The notes below the pieces were generated by a model. That model searched no databases. It was not told the DNA's origin and saw only the letters and a list, made by a program, of their open reading frames with translations. From Sulfitobacter mediterraneus (lineage in GTDB: Bacteria > Pseudomonadota > Alphaproteobacteria > Rhodobacterales > Rhodobacteraceae), in the NCBI RefSeq assembly GCF_016801775.1, contig NZ_CP069004.1, forward strand, positions 1,860,001-1,924,000: a DNA stretch of 64,000 bases. Direction: 5' to 3'. The position numbers and the translations under genes are program-made. Each line of letters begins with the position of its first letter. Position 1 is the first letter of the stretch. Shown here in pieces: positions 1 to 9,232 of the stretch.

Positions 1-123
1 CCGATACAGCAAACCGGTGTCCAGATGCGCAAAACCGAAATGCGCTGCCACGGCCTTGGAAATTGTGCCTTTGCCAGAGGCCGCAGGCCCGTCAATTGCC
101 ACGGTAAAGCCGTTTGTTGTCAT
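1..123 (-). CDS. cmk: Cytidylate kinase, N-terminal part (runs off the window)
   Basis: Only the first 41 codons are inside the window. They hold a P-loop with the CMP-kinase signature [10 protein letters not shown] (residues 11-20) followed by HLDTGLLYR, the usual second motif. The family phosphorylates CMP and dCMP with ATP in the cytoplasm. The start codon overlaps the stop of the upstream membrane-protein gene by ATGA, and aroA lies above that, so aroA, the small gene and cmk form one operon, an order common in proteobacteria. Identification is firm; the rest of the protein cannot be seen. Confidence 0.93.
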   Translation of the reverse strand, partial: MTTNGFTVAIDGPAASGKGTISKAVAAHFGFAHLDTGLLYR

Positions 124-635
124 AACCCGCTCCTTGCGCGTTGTTTTGGTGCCCATCGCCATGCCCAAAGACAAATGGCACATGCCAGCGCGAGAAAGCT
201 CCATTTCGCCATAGTGAACCCGCTGGCTAGCGTCACCGTTTCTGCATCCAACGCCGCACTGTGCAACATATCGGCCACCAAGGCATTCTCTACCAGATCC
301 ATCACCAGATAAGCCGCAGGAATGATGAGTAACGACAGGCGCATTGCCGGATGAACCCCAGGTGCCTGCCCCCAAAGAACCCCCGACAGAAAAAACGTCA
401 GAAGCACCGGAAACACGGTATCCAGCCAGCGAAACCATCCCAGATAGAGCTGCTTTTGCCCCGCATCCAGCATACCCAGATAGGCCTGCGCCTCTGCCAG
501 AGTATATCCGCCAAGTCGGCTGTCAAAAATCAGCGCCCCGTCTGGCTCCAACCACCCTTTCGACAATGCCGCCAACACCAGAAAAAGCACAAGCGAGATC
601 GCGCAGGACAGTTTGACCAAACGGCCCAGCGTCAT
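120..635 (-). CDS. Small four-helix integral membrane protein, function unknown
   Basis: A 171-residue protein with four hydrophobic segments, near residues 8-26, 70-89, 97-115 and 145-162, and a short basic C-terminus ([12 protein letters not shown]). I recognise no catalytic motif. It is sandwiched between aroA (the stop of aroA overlaps its start by one base) and cmk (ATGA overlap), so it is translated with both. Whether it serves membrane, envelope or nucleotide metabolism cannot be told from the sequence. Confidence 0.85.
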   Translation of the reverse strand: MTLGRLVKLSCAISLVLFLVLAALSKGWLEPDGALIFDSRLGGYTLAEAQAYLGMLDAGQKQLYLGWFRWLDTVFPVLLTFFLSGVLWGQAPGVHPAMRLSLLIIPAAYLVMDLVENALVADMLHSAALDAETVTLASGFTMAKWSFLALACAICLWAWRWAPKQRARSGL

Positions 636-1987
636 CAGCCCGCGTTGCGCGTCACCTGCGCACCCAGCTGTTGCATCAACGGTTCAAAAATCGGGAATGA
701 TGTGGCGATCGGCCCGCCGTCATCCAACTGCACCGGCTGCTGCGACGCCATGCCCAGGATCATGAATGACATCGCAATCCGGTGATCGAGATGGCTGGCG
801 CAGGTCGCTCCGCCAGGCACATTGCCGTGACCGCGCCCGGTGACGATCCACCAGTCGGGTCCATCCTCAACCTCAATGCCATTGGCCCGCAAACCCGTGG
901 CCATCGCGTCAATCCGGTCGCTTTCCTTCACGCGCAGCTCTTTCACACCGCGCATCACAGTCTGCCCTTCGGCAAAGGCGGCAACAACCGACAATACCGG
1001 ATACTCATCAATCATCGACGCGGCACGTTCCGGTGGCACTTCGATCCCCTTGAGGTTCGGCGAAAACCGCGCCCGCAGATCGGCAACCGGCTCACCGCCC
1101 TCTTCGCGCTCATTCTCGTAGGTCAGATCCGCACCCATCTCGCGCAGCGTGGTAAAGACACCGGCCCGCGTCGGGTTCAACCCGATCCCCGGCACCAGGA
1201 CATCCGACCCCGGCACGATCAGCGCGGCACAAACCGGAAAGGCCGCCGAAGACGGATCACGCGGCACATCAATATGCTGAGGCTTTAACTCGGGCTGCCC
1301 CGTCAGGGTGATCACACGCCCTTCGTCTGTCTGTTCTACCGTGATCTCTGCGCCAAAACCGGCCAGCATCCGCTCCGTGTGGTCGCGTGTTGCTTCGGCC
1401 TCAACCACCACGGTTTGACCCGGCGTGTTCAACCCGGCCAGCAAGACCGCTGATTTGACCTGCGCCGACGGCACCGGCACCTCGTAACGCACAGGCACAG
1501 GATCACCTGCCCCCACCAATGTCATCGGCAAACGTCCACCCTTGCGGCCCACGGACTGACAACCAAACAGCGCCAAAGGGTCGGTGATCCGGGCCATGGG
1601 CCGGCCGTTCAAACTGGCATCCCCTGTAAAGGTCGCCGTGATCGGTGATGTCGCCATTGCCCCCATGATCAGCCGCACCCCGGTGCCGGAATTGCCGCAA
1701 TCGATCACGTTCTCAGGCTCGGCGAAACCGCCCACGCCAACCCCATGTACCGACCAGGATCCGCCGCCGTGATCCGTCACCTCTGCGCCGAAGGCCCGCA
1801 TGGCCTTGGCCGTATCAAGCACGTCCTGCCCTTCCAGCAATCCGGTGATCGTGGTCTCGCCCACCGCCATTGCACCCAAAATCAATGATCTGTGCGAAAT
1901 CGACTTGTCACCTGGTACCTCGGCCACGCCGGACAGAGGCCCACAGGCGGTAGAAGTCATGGGAATGGGGGCACCGTGGCTCGACAT
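635..1987 (-). CDS. aroA: 3-phosphoshikimate 1-carboxyvinyltransferase (EPSP synthase)
   Basis: Transfers the enolpyruvyl group of PEP to shikimate-3-phosphate, the sixth step of the shikimate pathway, in the cytoplasm. The 450-residue protein shows DKSISHRS (27-34), GNSGTGVRL for substrate binding, the pair [13 protein letters not shown] and KESDR in the C-terminal half, and DHRIAMS near the end, all in family order. Length is normal. The ATG at 1987 follows AAGGA at a spacing of 8. It heads the operon with the small membrane gene and cmk. Confidence 0.97.
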   Translation of the reverse strand: MSSHGAPIPMTSTACGPLSGVAEVPGDKSISHRSLILGAMAVGETTITGLLEGQDVLDTAKAMRAFGAEVTDHGGGSWSVHGVGVGGFAEPENVIDCGNSGTGVRLIMGAMATSPITATFTGDASLNGRPMARITDPLALFGCQSVGRKGGRLPMTLVGAGDPVPVRYEVPVPSAQVKSAVLLAGLNTPGQTVVVEAEATRDHTERMLAGFGAEITVEQTDEGRVITLTGQPELKPQHIDVPRDPSSAAFPVCAALIVPGSDVLVPGIGLNPTRAGVFTTLREMGADLTYENEREEGGEPVADLRARFSPNLKGIEVPPERAASMIDEYPVLSVVAAFAEGQTVMRGVKELRVKESDRIDAMATGLRANGIEVEDGPDWWIVTGRGHGNVPGGATCASHLDHRIAMSFMILGMASQQPVQLDDGGPIATSFPIFEPLMQQLGAQVTRNAG

Positions 1988-2076
1988 GTTAGCGTCCTTA
2001 CTTTGTTCAAAATGCTTCTATCTCAGCCTTGAAACCACGTCCATGCCATCCGCAACGGCGCCGGCACCAAACTTCA

Positions 2077-2123
2077 TTTGGCCCAAAAACCTCTGGGGGA
2101 GTTTGAGGGGCCAGTGCCCCTCA
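2077..2123 (-). repeat. Intergenic hairpin-tail repeat, copy 1
   Basis: Read on the minus strand: a perfect hairpin (arms TGAGGGGC/GCCCCTCA, positions 2104-2111 and 2116-2123), then AACTCCCCCAGAGG, a run of T, and GGGCCAAA. The same arrangement recurs at four other intergenic sites in the window. Here it lies just after trmB and before aroA, in the direction of transcription, so it may also end trmB transcripts. Confidence 0.7.
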
Positions 2124-2166
2124 TCAGCAAAACAAAATCGAATGCGGGCCTTCCCGCACAATCGGA

Positions 2167-2868
2167 TCAAGTCTTGCGGAAGGTCAGGTAGTGCGGTGTC
2201 CGCCCTTCGCGCAGAGCCTTTTGCTCATACCGGGTCGACAGCCAATCATCCCATGGCTGCCGCCAATCCTCCGGCCCTTCGGCCAGCCACTCAAACCCGA
2301 ACTGCGGCACCTGCTCCAATGTCTGGCGCACGTAGTCCTCGATATCGGTAGCCACCCGAAACATCGCACCGGGCTTCAGCACCCGCGCCAGTGGCTCAAG
2401 ATGCTCCGGCGTGACGAATCGCCGGCGGTGATGCCGTGATTTTGGCCAGGGATCGGGATAAAGCAGAAACGCCCGGTCAATCGACGCCTCTTCCAACACA
2501 TCAAACATATCGCGCACATCACCGGGGTGGATTGCCAGGTTGCCGACACCCGCGCGGCGGATCTTGCCCAAGAGCATCGCAACCCCGTTGATATAGGGCT
2601 CGCAGCCGATGATCCCGACATCGGGATTCTGCACCGCCTGATGCACCAGATGTTCACCGCCGCCAAAACCGATCTCAAGCCAAACCGGCTTGCCATCAAA
2701 GAGGCCTTGCAAATCCAAAGGGTCGCGCTGCGGATTGTCTTCCCAGCTGACCGGACCGGGCGACAACCCGTCCAGATCCTGCTCAATATACCCCTGTTGG
2801 GATTTCTTGAGCGATTTGCCTTTGAGGCGACCATAGAAATTGCGGCGGGGGCGTATTGGCTGTGTCAT
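2167..2868 (-). CDS. trmB: tRNA (guanine-N7-)-methyltransferase
   Basis: Methylates G46 in the variable loop of tRNAs using SAM. The 233-residue protein has a basic N-terminus, the SAM-binding motif EIGFGGGEHL (65-74), a second binding residue in IGCEPY (87-92), and the TrmB signature PDPWPKSRHHRRR (138-150). The start at 2868 has AAAGG upstream. It is followed by a hairpin repeat before aroA, so it is probably a separate transcription unit within the minus-strand block. Length is typical. Confidence 0.96.
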   Translation of the reverse strand: MTQPIRPRRNFYGRLKGKSLKKSQQGYIEQDLDGLSPGPVSWEDNPQRDPLDLQGLFDGKPVWLEIGFGGGEHLVHQAVQNPDVGIIGCEPYINGVAMLLGKIRRAGVGNLAIHPGDVRDMFDVLEEASIDRAFLLYPDPWPKSRHHRRRFVTPEHLEPLARVLKPGAMFRVATDIEDYVRQTLEQVPQFGFEWLAEGPEDWRQPWDDWLSTRYEQKALREGRTPHYLTFRKT

Positions 2869-2971
2869 GCGCTGCCTTTACCGAAGCCCGCGCCCTGCTG
2901 CAACGGGCGCATTAAGGCTTGGGTAATAACCTCGCGCCTATAAACGGGCAATCTTGTTGAAAGGACGCTCC

Positions 2972-3748
2972 TTGCCCAGCCCCTCACCCCTGCGGCCACA
3001 TGGATCTGTCACCAATGGCCAACCTACATCGGTTCTCATCCTGGATGACGAACGGTTTGACAGGCACCGTCTGGCCCGATTCTGTTCGGGCCTCGATTTT
3101 CCCTGCGCGGTGTCCAACGCCAGCAGCCTTAACGATTTTCGCAGCCGCATCGAAGAAAGCACATTCTCGCTGATCTTGATTGATTACTATCTGCCCGATG
3201 GCAATGGACTGGATGCACTGGAACTGGTGCGCCTGTCGCCGCGCAACCTGAACACCGCCACGATCATGATCACAGGGCTTGGTCAGGACAATATCGAACA
3301 ACAGGCGCTCGATTGGGGCTGTGCCGATTATCTGACCAAGGACGAACTGTCCTCGGCCACCTTTCAACGCGCTGTCGGCAACGCCCTTCAAAAATCAGAA
3401 CTGACCATCGCTGTCGAAACCCAGACCTACGCCCGTCAGGAGGTGGAAAGGGTGCTTGAACATTTCGCCGGCCAATGTGCCCGCGACATCAAACCCATGG
3501 TCAGCCGCATGATGCGACAATTGCGGGATCTGCGCTCAGGCGCGGAACGCGCAGGCGCCCCGCAACTGGATCAGTTTGACCGGATTGACAGCTCTTGCAT
3601 GATTTTGTGGGAATTCCTGATCGAGATGGAGCGCTATCAGGGCGAAGCTTTGGTTGGCGGGATGCTGACGCCGCTCAGCGAAGCCGCGCAGGAGGATCTG
3701 GCCGCGCCGCGCAAACCGCCTTCTCCATTCGCCCGAATGCCGCACTGA
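2972..3748 (+). CDS. Response regulator receiver protein with a kinase-like C-terminal helical region
   Basis: Residues about 20-145 form a receiver domain: acidic pair LDDER, phosphoacceptor Asp71 in ILIDYYLPDGNG, Thr101 in MITGLG and Lys123 in YLTKDEL. The rest (about 150-225) is helical and resembles the DHp dimerisation domain of sensor kinases, but the expected HD-K pattern reads ARDIKP, with Arg at the phospho-His position. No DNA-binding domain is present. No in-frame ATG exists near the start; I choose TTG 2972 because AAAGGA lies 6 bases before it (TTG 2954 is possible). No partner kinase is adjacent. It is the only plus gene among minus-strand housekeeping genes. Confidence 0.85.
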   Translation: MPSPSPLRPHGSVTNGQPTSVLILDDERFDRHRLARFCSGLDFPCAVSNASSLNDFRSRIEESTFSLILIDYYLPDGNGLDALELVRLSPRNLNTATIMITGLGQDNIEQQALDWGCADYLTKDELSSATFQRAVGNALQKSELTIAVETQTYARQEVERVLEHFAGQCARDIKPMVSRMMRQLRDLRSGAERAGAPQLDQFDRIDSSCMILWEFLIEMERYQGEALVGGMLTPLSEAAQEDLAAPRKPPSPFARMPH

Positions 3749-3765
3749 CCCTGGACACAACCGAA

Positions 3766-3794
3766 AAGGGCCGCGATAGCGGCCCCTTCTTTAC
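3766..3794. terminator. Bidirectional intrinsic terminator
   Basis: GGGCCGC-GATA-GCGGCCC hairpin (3768-3785) with A-rich sequence before and CTTCTTT after it. It sits between the converging response-regulator gene and metK and has a T-run on both strands, so it can serve both. Confidence 0.85.
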
Positions 3795-3819
3795 ATACTT
3801 TGAAGGCTTGGACTGCCGA

Positions 3820-5001
3820 TCAAACGGCGGCTTTCAGCGCCTCTGCAAGGTCAGTCTTTTCCCAGCTGAAGCCACCATCCTCTTGCGGGGCGCGGCCAAA
3901 GTGGCCGTAAGCCGCCGTGCGCTGATAGATCGGGCGGTTCAGCTGCAGATGTTCGCGAATGCCGCGCGGCGTCAGGTCCATCGTGGCACCAATCGCCTTT
4001 TCGATGTCCTCGTCGCGCACTTGGCCGGTGCCAAAAGTGTCACAATAGATCGACAATGGCTTGCTCACCCCAATCGCATAGCTGAGCTGGATCGTGCATT
4101 TGCTGGCCATACCGGAGGCCACAACATTCTTGGCCAGATATCGGGCCGCATAAGCCGCCGACCGGTCAACCTTGGTCGGGTCTTTGCCGGAAAACGCGCC
4201 GCCACCATGCGGGGCCGCGCCGCCATAGGTATCCACGATGATCTTGCGTCCGGTGAGGCCCGCATCGCCGTCCGGTCCGCCGATCACAAATTTACCGGTG
4301 GGGTTCACCCACCATTCGGTCGCATCGGTGATCCAGCCGTCGGGCAGTTGCTCGCGGATGTAAGGCTCGACAATGGCGCGGATGTCATCGCTGGTCTGGC
4401 TTTCGTCCGCATGCTGTGTCGACAGAACAATGGACGTCACGCCAACCGGCTTGCCATTTTCATAACGCACAGACAGCTGGCTTTTGGCATCTGGGCGCAG
4501 AGTTGGCTCTGTCCCGTCTTTGCGAACTTCGGCCAAGCGGCGCAGGATCGCATGAGCGTAGTGAATCGGCGCTGGCATCAATTCGGGTGTCTCATCGGTC
4601 GCAAAACCGAACATGATCCCCTGATCCCCCGCGCCTTCATCTTTGTTGGCAGAGGCATCAACACCCTGCGCGATATGGGCAGATTGCCCATGCAACAGGT
4701 TGGTGATCTCGCAGGTGGCGTGGTGGAATTTGTCCTGCTCGTAACCGATGTCTTTGATACAAGCCCGCGCAATGTCCTCGATCTGATCAAGATATTCCCC
4801 CAGCTTTTTCTTGTCGCTGAGCCCAACCTCGCCGCCGATGACCACGCGGTTCGTGGTGGCAAAGGTTTCGGCCGCCACCCGCGCCTCGGGCTCTTCGCTC
4901 AGGAAGGCATCGAGAACCGCATCCGAAATCCGGTCACAGACCTTATCGGGGTGGCCTTCGGAAACGGATTCCGAAGTAAAAACATAATTCTGTCGGGACA
5001 T
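3820..5001 (-). CDS. metK: S-adenosylmethionine synthetase
   Basis: Makes S-adenosylmethionine from methionine and ATP in the cytoplasm. The 393-residue protein begins [20 protein letters not shown], with the ATP motif GHPDK at 16-20, [12 protein letters not shown] (123-134) and the phosphate-binding loop GGGAFSGKD in the C-terminal half. The open frame extends upstream, but ATG 5001 is the family start and is preceded by the riboswitch-embedded ribosome site TTGGAG. The gene is under a SAM/SAH riboswitch, so its product shuts off its own synthesis. lnt lies 91 bp upstream on the same strand. Confidence 0.97.
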   Translation of the reverse strand: MSRQNYVFTSESVSEGHPDKVCDRISDAVLDAFLSEEPEARVAAETFATTNRVVIGGEVGLSDKKKLGEYLDQIEDIARACIKDIGYEQDKFHHATCEITNLLHGQSAHIAQGVDASANKDEGAGDQGIMFGFATDETPELMPAPIHYAHAILRRLAEVRKDGTEPTLRPDAKSQLSVRYENGKPVGVTSIVLSTQHADESQTSDDIRAIVEPYIREQLPDGWITDATEWWVNPTGKFVIGGPDGDAGLTGRKIIVDTYGGAAPHGGGAFSGKDPTKVDRSAAYAARYLAKNVVASGMASKCTIQLSYAIGVSKPLSIYCDTFGTGQVRDEDIEKAIGATMDLTPRGIREHLQLNRPIYQRTAAYGHFGRAPQEDGGFSWEKTDLAEALKAAV

Positions 5002-5005
5002 ATCG

Positions 5006-5052
5006 TGCTCCAATAGATAAAAAACTGCCACGTCAGGAAGCCGTTGTGGCAT
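5006..5052 (-). promoter_or_regulatory. SAM/SAH riboswitch in the metK leader
   Basis: Read on the minus strand the leader contains CCACAACGGCTTCCTGACG, then GTGGCAG, then a T-rich linker and ATTGGAGCA just before the metK ATG. This matches the Rhodobacterales SAM/SAH riboswitch core as I remember it: a P1 stem (ATGCCAC with GTGGCAG) and a pseudoknot in which GGCTTCC pairs with the ribosome-binding TTGGAGC. Ligand binding should therefore hide the ribosome site and stop metK translation. The downstream gene fits. Confidence 0.92.
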
Positions 5053-5092
5053 ATCTGTTCGGCTTATCGGCGCAGGCCAGCAGGGTCAATCT

Positions 5093-6580
5093 TTAACTGC
5101 GGCGACGGCCGAGTGCCGCAGCGGCCAAGGCAAGAACAAGCAAGATCGCAAGCGGCAGATCGCCCGTGCGCGCATACAGCGTCGCAGGTGCATCGGCGGG
5201 CAGGACCGCATCCACAAAGCCGGATGTGTTCAGCGGCAATGATGCTGTCACACGGCCCCAAGGGTCAATCATTGCAGAAATGCCCGTGTTTGCCGCCCGC
5301 GCCAGCGGCAACCCCTGTTCCATTGCCCGCATACGCGCCTGCGCCAGATGCTGTTTCGGTCCGGCCCCTTTGCCAAACCACGCATCATTGGTGATCTGGA
5401 TCAGAAAGGCAGGCCGCTGGGGCGCGCCGTTCACATCATGGGCAAAAACCGCCTCATAACAAATCAATGGCAAGGCCTGCCCCAAAACCCCGAAATCCAG
5501 CAGTTCAGGCCCAGGGCCGGCCGAAAATCCCGCCCCGTTTTGCGGGGCCAAGCCATGGATCCCGATCCGGGCCAGCAAATCGCCAAACGGCATATATTCG
5601 CCAAAGGGCACAAGATGATGTTTGTCATAGGTCTGCGTCACCGTACCTTGCGGATCCAGAACCACCATGGAGTTGAAAAACCGCAAATCTCGGGTGCGTT
5701 GAACACCCAATGTGACGGTGGCCTGTCCCGCCGCTTCGGCAATGGGGGCCAATGCCTCTTCGCCGTAGGGCAAGGCCCATGGGATCGCGGTTTCAGGCCA
5801 GATGACCAGATCAGGCGCTTGTCCAGACGCATGCGGCGGCGCTGCGGTCAGCTCCAACTGACGGTAATAGAATGTGTAGGCCTTGTCCGGATCCCATTTG
5901 TCTTTCTGCGGCGCGTTTGGCTGGATCAGGCGCAGGGTATGATCAGTCATCGGCGCGGTCGGCGCATAGGGCGGCAAGAGCAAAAGTGCAGCGGCGGCAG
6001 CAGCGCTGATCCCACCGACGAAACGCGCGGAGCCATGACGAGTTGCACCAGCGGCGAGCGCGGCACAGATGAGCAAGGCCAGGTTCACCCCGTGCGGCCC
6101 CACAAAGGCCAGCCCCTGCCCCGCCGCCACATCAACCAAGGCTTGCGCCGGTGTGGCCCAGGGAAAACCGGTAAAGATATAGGCACGGATCATCTCTGCC
6201 GCCGCCAGACATAGCGCAACAGGCCATAGGCTTTTGCGTGACAGGTACCGCCCGCCGGCAAAAGCCGCCCCCCAGAACAGAGCAAGACCCGCCGCCATAA
6301 ACACCAGCGCGAAGGGCGCCATCCAGCCGTGGCGGGGCACATCCACCAGGAACGGCGAGACGATCCAATGCAGGCTGTGCAGGAAATATCCGGTGCCAAA
6401 TGCCCAGCCCAAAAGCGCGGCACGGCGGATGCTTTGTTGCTGCCGCGCCAACCAGAAGGCCAAAGCAAAAGCAGCAAAAAGCAACACGGGCAGGTTATAG
6501 GGCGCCTGACCAAAGCCTGCGGCGGCGCCGACAAGAGCCGCCACAATCAAGCTGCGCCACGCCCCCTTCGGGGTGGTCAT
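5093..6580 (-). CDS. lnt: Apolipoprotein N-acyltransferase
   Basis: Adds the third acyl chain to the N-terminal cysteine of lipoproteins at the periplasmic face of the inner membrane. The 495-residue protein has about six hydrophobic segments in residues 10-200, a nitrilase-like domain from about 215 to 455 and a final membrane helix. The catalytic triad is visible: Glu263 (WPETAIPW), Lys320 (YDKHHLVPFGEY) and Cys374 (PLICYEAVF). Its start overlaps the stop of the corC-like gene by ATGA. Length is normal. Confidence 0.96.
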   Translation of the reverse strand: MTTPKGAWRSLIVAALVGAAAGFGQAPYNLPVLLFAAFALAFWLARQQQSIRRAALLGWAFGTGYFLHSLHWIVSPFLVDVPRHGWMAPFALVFMAAGLALFWGAAFAGGRYLSRKSLWPVALCLAAAEMIRAYIFTGFPWATPAQALVDVAAGQGLAFVGPHGVNLALLICAALAAGATRHGSARFVGGISAAAAAALLLLPPYAPTAPMTDHTLRLIQPNAPQKDKWDPDKAYTFYYRQLELTAAPPHASGQAPDLVIWPETAIPWALPYGEEALAPIAEAAGQATVTLGVQRTRDLRFFNSMVVLDPQGTVTQTYDKHHLVPFGEYMPFGDLLARIGIHGLAPQNGAGFSAGPGPELLDFGVLGQALPLICYEAVFAHDVNGAPQRPAFLIQITNDAWFGKGAGPKQHLAQARMRAMEQGLPLARAANTGISAMIDPWGRVTASLPLNTSGFVDAVLPADAPATLYARTGDLPLAILLVLALAAAALGRRRS

Positions 6581-7476
6581 CCGGTGGATCCGGTGGTCCG
6601 CACCCGCAATCGTTTGATCCGGCGGGGGTCCGCATCGATCACCTCGAACTCCGGGCCATCAGGGTGCAAAACAACCTCACCGCGCGTCGGTACGCGGCCC
6701 GACAGCATGAAAACCAACCCCCCAAGCGTGTCGATTTCCTCTTCGTCGACGGCCTCGTGATCGGTCAGGGAATGGCCGATCTCCGCTTCGAAATCCTCAA
6801 GTGGGGTCTTTGCCAGTGCCAGATAGGTGCCGGGCTTTTCCACGCTCCAGAAGGTGCCTTCGTCCACGTCGTGTTCGTCTTCTATCTCGCCGATGACCTG
6901 TTCGATCAGATCCTCGATTGTCACAAGACCATCCACGCCGCCATATTCGTCAATCACCAGCGCCATATGCCGCCGCTCTGCCTGCATCTTGGTCAGCAAC
7001 ACGCCAATGGTCATGCTGGGCGGCACAAACAACAGCGGCCGCAGCATATTGCCCATGTCGAAATCTGTGGATTTGCCGTTGAACCCATGCTGAAGCGCCA
7101 GATCCTTGAGGTGGGCCATGCCCACAGGCGTATCCAGTGTGCCATCATAGACCGGCAAACGGGTCAGGCCGCTGTCTTTGAATACCTCGACCAGTTCTTC
7201 CAATGAGATCGTGACCGGAACAGCGGTGATTTCCGCCTTGGGAACCGCCACATCATCCACCCGCATCCGCCGCAAGTTCATCATGCCGCGGGCCGAGACC
7301 CTGTCCACCTGTGGCGGTGTCAGATCATTCTCGATCTCGCTGTCGGAAGGGCTCAGCGCCCCGATCACCCGTGAGAAGAAACCGCCCGATTTTGGGCTGT
7401 CTTCGGTCTCTTGGTCCATTCCTTCATCTGGAAGCGCGCGCCGCGCCGCGTCAGATGGTCCGTCTGTATCGCCCAT
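6577..7476 (-). CDS. HlyC/CorC family CBS-domain protein
   Basis: A 299-residue cytoplasmic protein of the CorC/TlyC type: an acidic N-terminal tail, a pair of CBS domains (about 65-190) that bind adenine nucleotides, and a CorC_HlyC transporter-associated domain at the C-terminus ending near RRIKRLRVR. No membrane DUF21 domain is present, as in E. coli CorC, which is linked to magnesium and cobalt handling. I choose ATG 7476 because AGGA precedes it. It lies between ybeY and lnt with overlaps, a conserved alphaproteobacterial order. Confidence 0.9.
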   Translation of the reverse strand: MGDTDGPSDAARRALPDEGMDQETEDSPKSGGFFSRVIGALSPSDSEIENDLTPPQVDRVSARGMMNLRRMRVDDVAVPKAEITAVPVTISLEELVEVFKDSGLTRLPVYDGTLDTPVGMAHLKDLALQHGFNGKSTDFDMGNMLRPLLFVPPSMTIGVLLTKMQAERRHMALVIDEYGGVDGLVTIEDLIEQVIGEIEDEHDVDEGTFWSVEKPGTYLALAKTPLEDFEAEIGHSLTDHEAVDEEEIDTLGGLVFMLSGRVPTRGEVVLHPDGPEFEVIDADPRRIKRLRVRTTGSTG

Positions 7477-7501
7477 TGGGTCCTGTCTTGTGATAGGGCA
7501 G

Positions 7502-8017
7502 TCAATCTGCCGGGATGATCCTATATGGGTCATCATGACCCAGTTTGCCAAGTATTTCGACCTCGAACCCTTCCATCAGGGCCGCATCTGGGTCGCAGAT
7601 GTGATCAAAACCCAACAGATGCAGCACGCCGTGCACGATGAGATGGGTCACATGGGCCGGAATCGGCTTGTTTGCCGCGGCGGCCTCTGCTGTGCAGGTG
7701 TCGTAGCTGATGGCGATATCGCCCAGTTCAATCATGCCGTCCGGCCCGGGCAATGCCGGCAGCGGGTCACCGCCTGGCCGGGCCGCGCCGCGCTCTTCGG
7801 CAGGCCAGCTGAGCACATTGGTTGCGGTGGGTTTGTCCCGAAAATCGCCATTCAGCACAGTTATGCGGGCATCATCGCAGGCCAGCACCGTCAATTCACA
7901 GCAGTCCGCATCCATCGCCAGATAGGCCAACGTGGCCTGAGCCGCAGTTTCCGCGAGGGTTTCGAGATCAAGATCTGCCCAACGCGCATCTTCGATCACA
8001 ACATCGAGTCCCTGCAT
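7502..8017 (-). CDS. ybeY: Endoribonuclease YbeY (rRNA maturation)
   Basis: A 171-residue zinc-dependent RNase needed for 16S rRNA 3' end processing and ribosome quality control. The metal site HGVLHLLGFDH is complete: His129, His133 and His139. The start at 8017 is chosen because MQGLDVVIEDARW matches the family N-terminus; a longer reading from TTG 8068 would translate the intergenic repeat. No good ribosome site precedes 8017, and the repeat hairpin ends 11 bases upstream. It sits between phoH and corC, and the stop of ybeY precedes the corC-like start region. Confidence 0.94.
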   Translation of the reverse strand: MQGLDVVIEDARWADLDLETLAETAAQATLAYLAMDADCCELTVLACDDARITVLNGDFRDKPTATNVLSWPAEERGAARPGGDPLPALPGPDGMIELGDIAISYDTCTAEAAAANKPIPAHVTHLIVHGVLHLLGFDHICDPDAALMEGFEVEILGKLGHDDPYRIIPAD

Positions 8018-8027
8018 CTCAGCGCTG

Positions 8028-8076
8028 CCGGGGGCCAGCCCCCGGACCCCCGGAATATTTAAGGCCAAAAAGAGAG
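8028..8076 (+). repeat. Intergenic hairpin-tail repeat, copy 2
   Basis: Plus orientation: perfect hairpin CCGGGGGC-CA-GCCCCCGG (8028-8045), then ACCCCCGGAATATTT and GGCCAAAAAG. It lies between phoH and ybeY, both on the minus strand, and so points against transcription. The hairpin is close to the ybeY start codon and could influence its translation. Confidence 0.7.
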
Positions 8077-8086
8077 AGGACGCCCA

Positions 8087-9103
8087 TCATGCTTTGCGCT
8101 CTGCTTCGGCCTCGTAAGCTTCGATGATGGCGGCGACCAGCGGGTGGCGCACGACATCCTTGGAGGTGAAATAGTTAAAGCTGATCTTTGGGATGCGGTT
8201 CAGCAGGCGTTCGGCATCTGCCAGCCCTGACGGCACGCCGCGCGGCAAATCGATCTGTGTGCGGTCGCCGGTGATGACCATGCGCGAGCCCTCACCAAGG
8301 CGGGTCAGGAACATTTTCATCTGCATCGAAGTGGCGTTTTGCGCCTCATCCAAAACCACAAATGCGTTGGACAGGGTGCGCCCACGCATGAAGGCCAGCG
8401 GCGCGATTTCGATGCGTTTTTCCTCAAGCAGTTTGGCCAGTTGCTTGCCCGGCAGAAAATCATTCAGCGCATCATAAAGCGGCTGCATGTAGGGATCGAC
8501 CTTGTCTTTCATATCGCCGGGCAAGTAGCCAAGTTTTTCACCCGCCTCGACCGCCGGACGACTGAGGATGATCCGGTCCACGTGACCGCCGATGAACATG
8601 GAAACCCCCACCGCCACAGCAAGGTAGGTTTTGCCAGTGCCCGCCGGACCAATCCCGAACGCCATTTCATTGTCAAAGAGCGATTGCACATAGGCCTTTT
8701 GTGCCTCCGTGCGCGGCTCCACCCGTTTTTTGCGGGTCTGGATTTCGATCGCCTGACCAATGGGCATTTCGATCTGGTCGCCCTGGCGCACGCCGGTGTC
8801 GACCTCTGATCCACCCATTCGGATCAGGCTGTCCACATCTGCAGGTTCCACTGCACGCCCTCCTTCGAGACGGGCGTAGAGCATGTTCAGCAACTGCCCG
8901 GCCTGCTGGGCCGCATCGGCATCACCAAGCACGGACAGTTGATTGCCGCGGCGGATGATTTGCACCTCCAGCGCCTTTTCGATGGCGGCCAGGTGGGCGT
9001 CATAGGCGCCGCACAGATCAATCAGCAAACGGTTGTCCGGAAATTCCAGCACCACAGGATCAGCTGTAGGTGTGGCGGCTGTCATCAGATCGCTTTCAGG
9101 CAA
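8087..9103 (-). CDS. phoH: PhoH-like ATPase
   Basis: A 338-residue cytoplasmic P-loop ATPase with a KH-like N-terminal region. Walker A GPAGTGKT is at about 152-159 and Walker B VVLDEAQNAT at about 245. The family is phosphate-starvation or RNA-associated; its partner YbeY is encoded next. No ATG has a good ribosome site: I choose TTG 9103 because AAAGGAG lies exactly 6 bases upstream. ATG 9085 and GTG 9124 are alternatives. The gene is separated from the lipoprotein gene by a strong terminator, so it starts its own unit. Confidence 0.92.
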   Translation of the reverse strand: MPESDLMTAATPTADPVVLEFPDNRLLIDLCGAYDAHLAAIEKALEVQIIRRGNQLSVLGDADAAQQAGQLLNMLYARLEGGRAVEPADVDSLIRMGGSEVDTGVRQGDQIEMPIGQAIEIQTRKKRVEPRTEAQKAYVQSLFDNEMAFGIGPAGTGKTYLAVAVGVSMFIGGHVDRIILSRPAVEAGEKLGYLPGDMKDKVDPYMQPLYDALNDFLPGKQLAKLLEEKRIEIAPLAFMRGRTLSNAFVVLDEAQNATSMQMKMFLTRLGEGSRMVITGDRTQIDLPRGVPSGLADAERLLNRIPKISFNYFTSKDVVRHPLVAAIIEAYEAEAERKA

Positions 9104-9165
9104 GTGGCGCTCCTTTGCTTGCACTCAGACTCACTAAATAGGGAGATTGCGGGGCGATTGCATCC

Positions 9166-9206
9166 CGCAAAAACAACAAGGGCCGGAGCGTCACACGCTC
9201 CGGCCC
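9166..9206 (-). terminator. Intrinsic terminator after the lipoprotein gene
   Basis: GGGCCGGAGCG-TCACA-CGCTCCGGCCC (9180-9206), an 11-bp perfect stem, followed on the minus strand by TTGTTGTTTTT. It ends the OmpA-like/lipoprotein transcript and isolates phoH. Confidence 0.9.
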
Positions 9207-9232
9207 GGTGATGGTGCTGCGCTGACGCATGT

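Noticed and set aside
3595..5016. 473-codon plus-strand open frame opposite metK
   Set aside because: It overlaps metK, its terminator and the riboswitch; no protein family is recognised.
7477..7551. Longer N-terminus for the CorC-like protein
   Set aside because: It would be translated from within ybeY, and the ATG at 7476 has a proper ribosome site.
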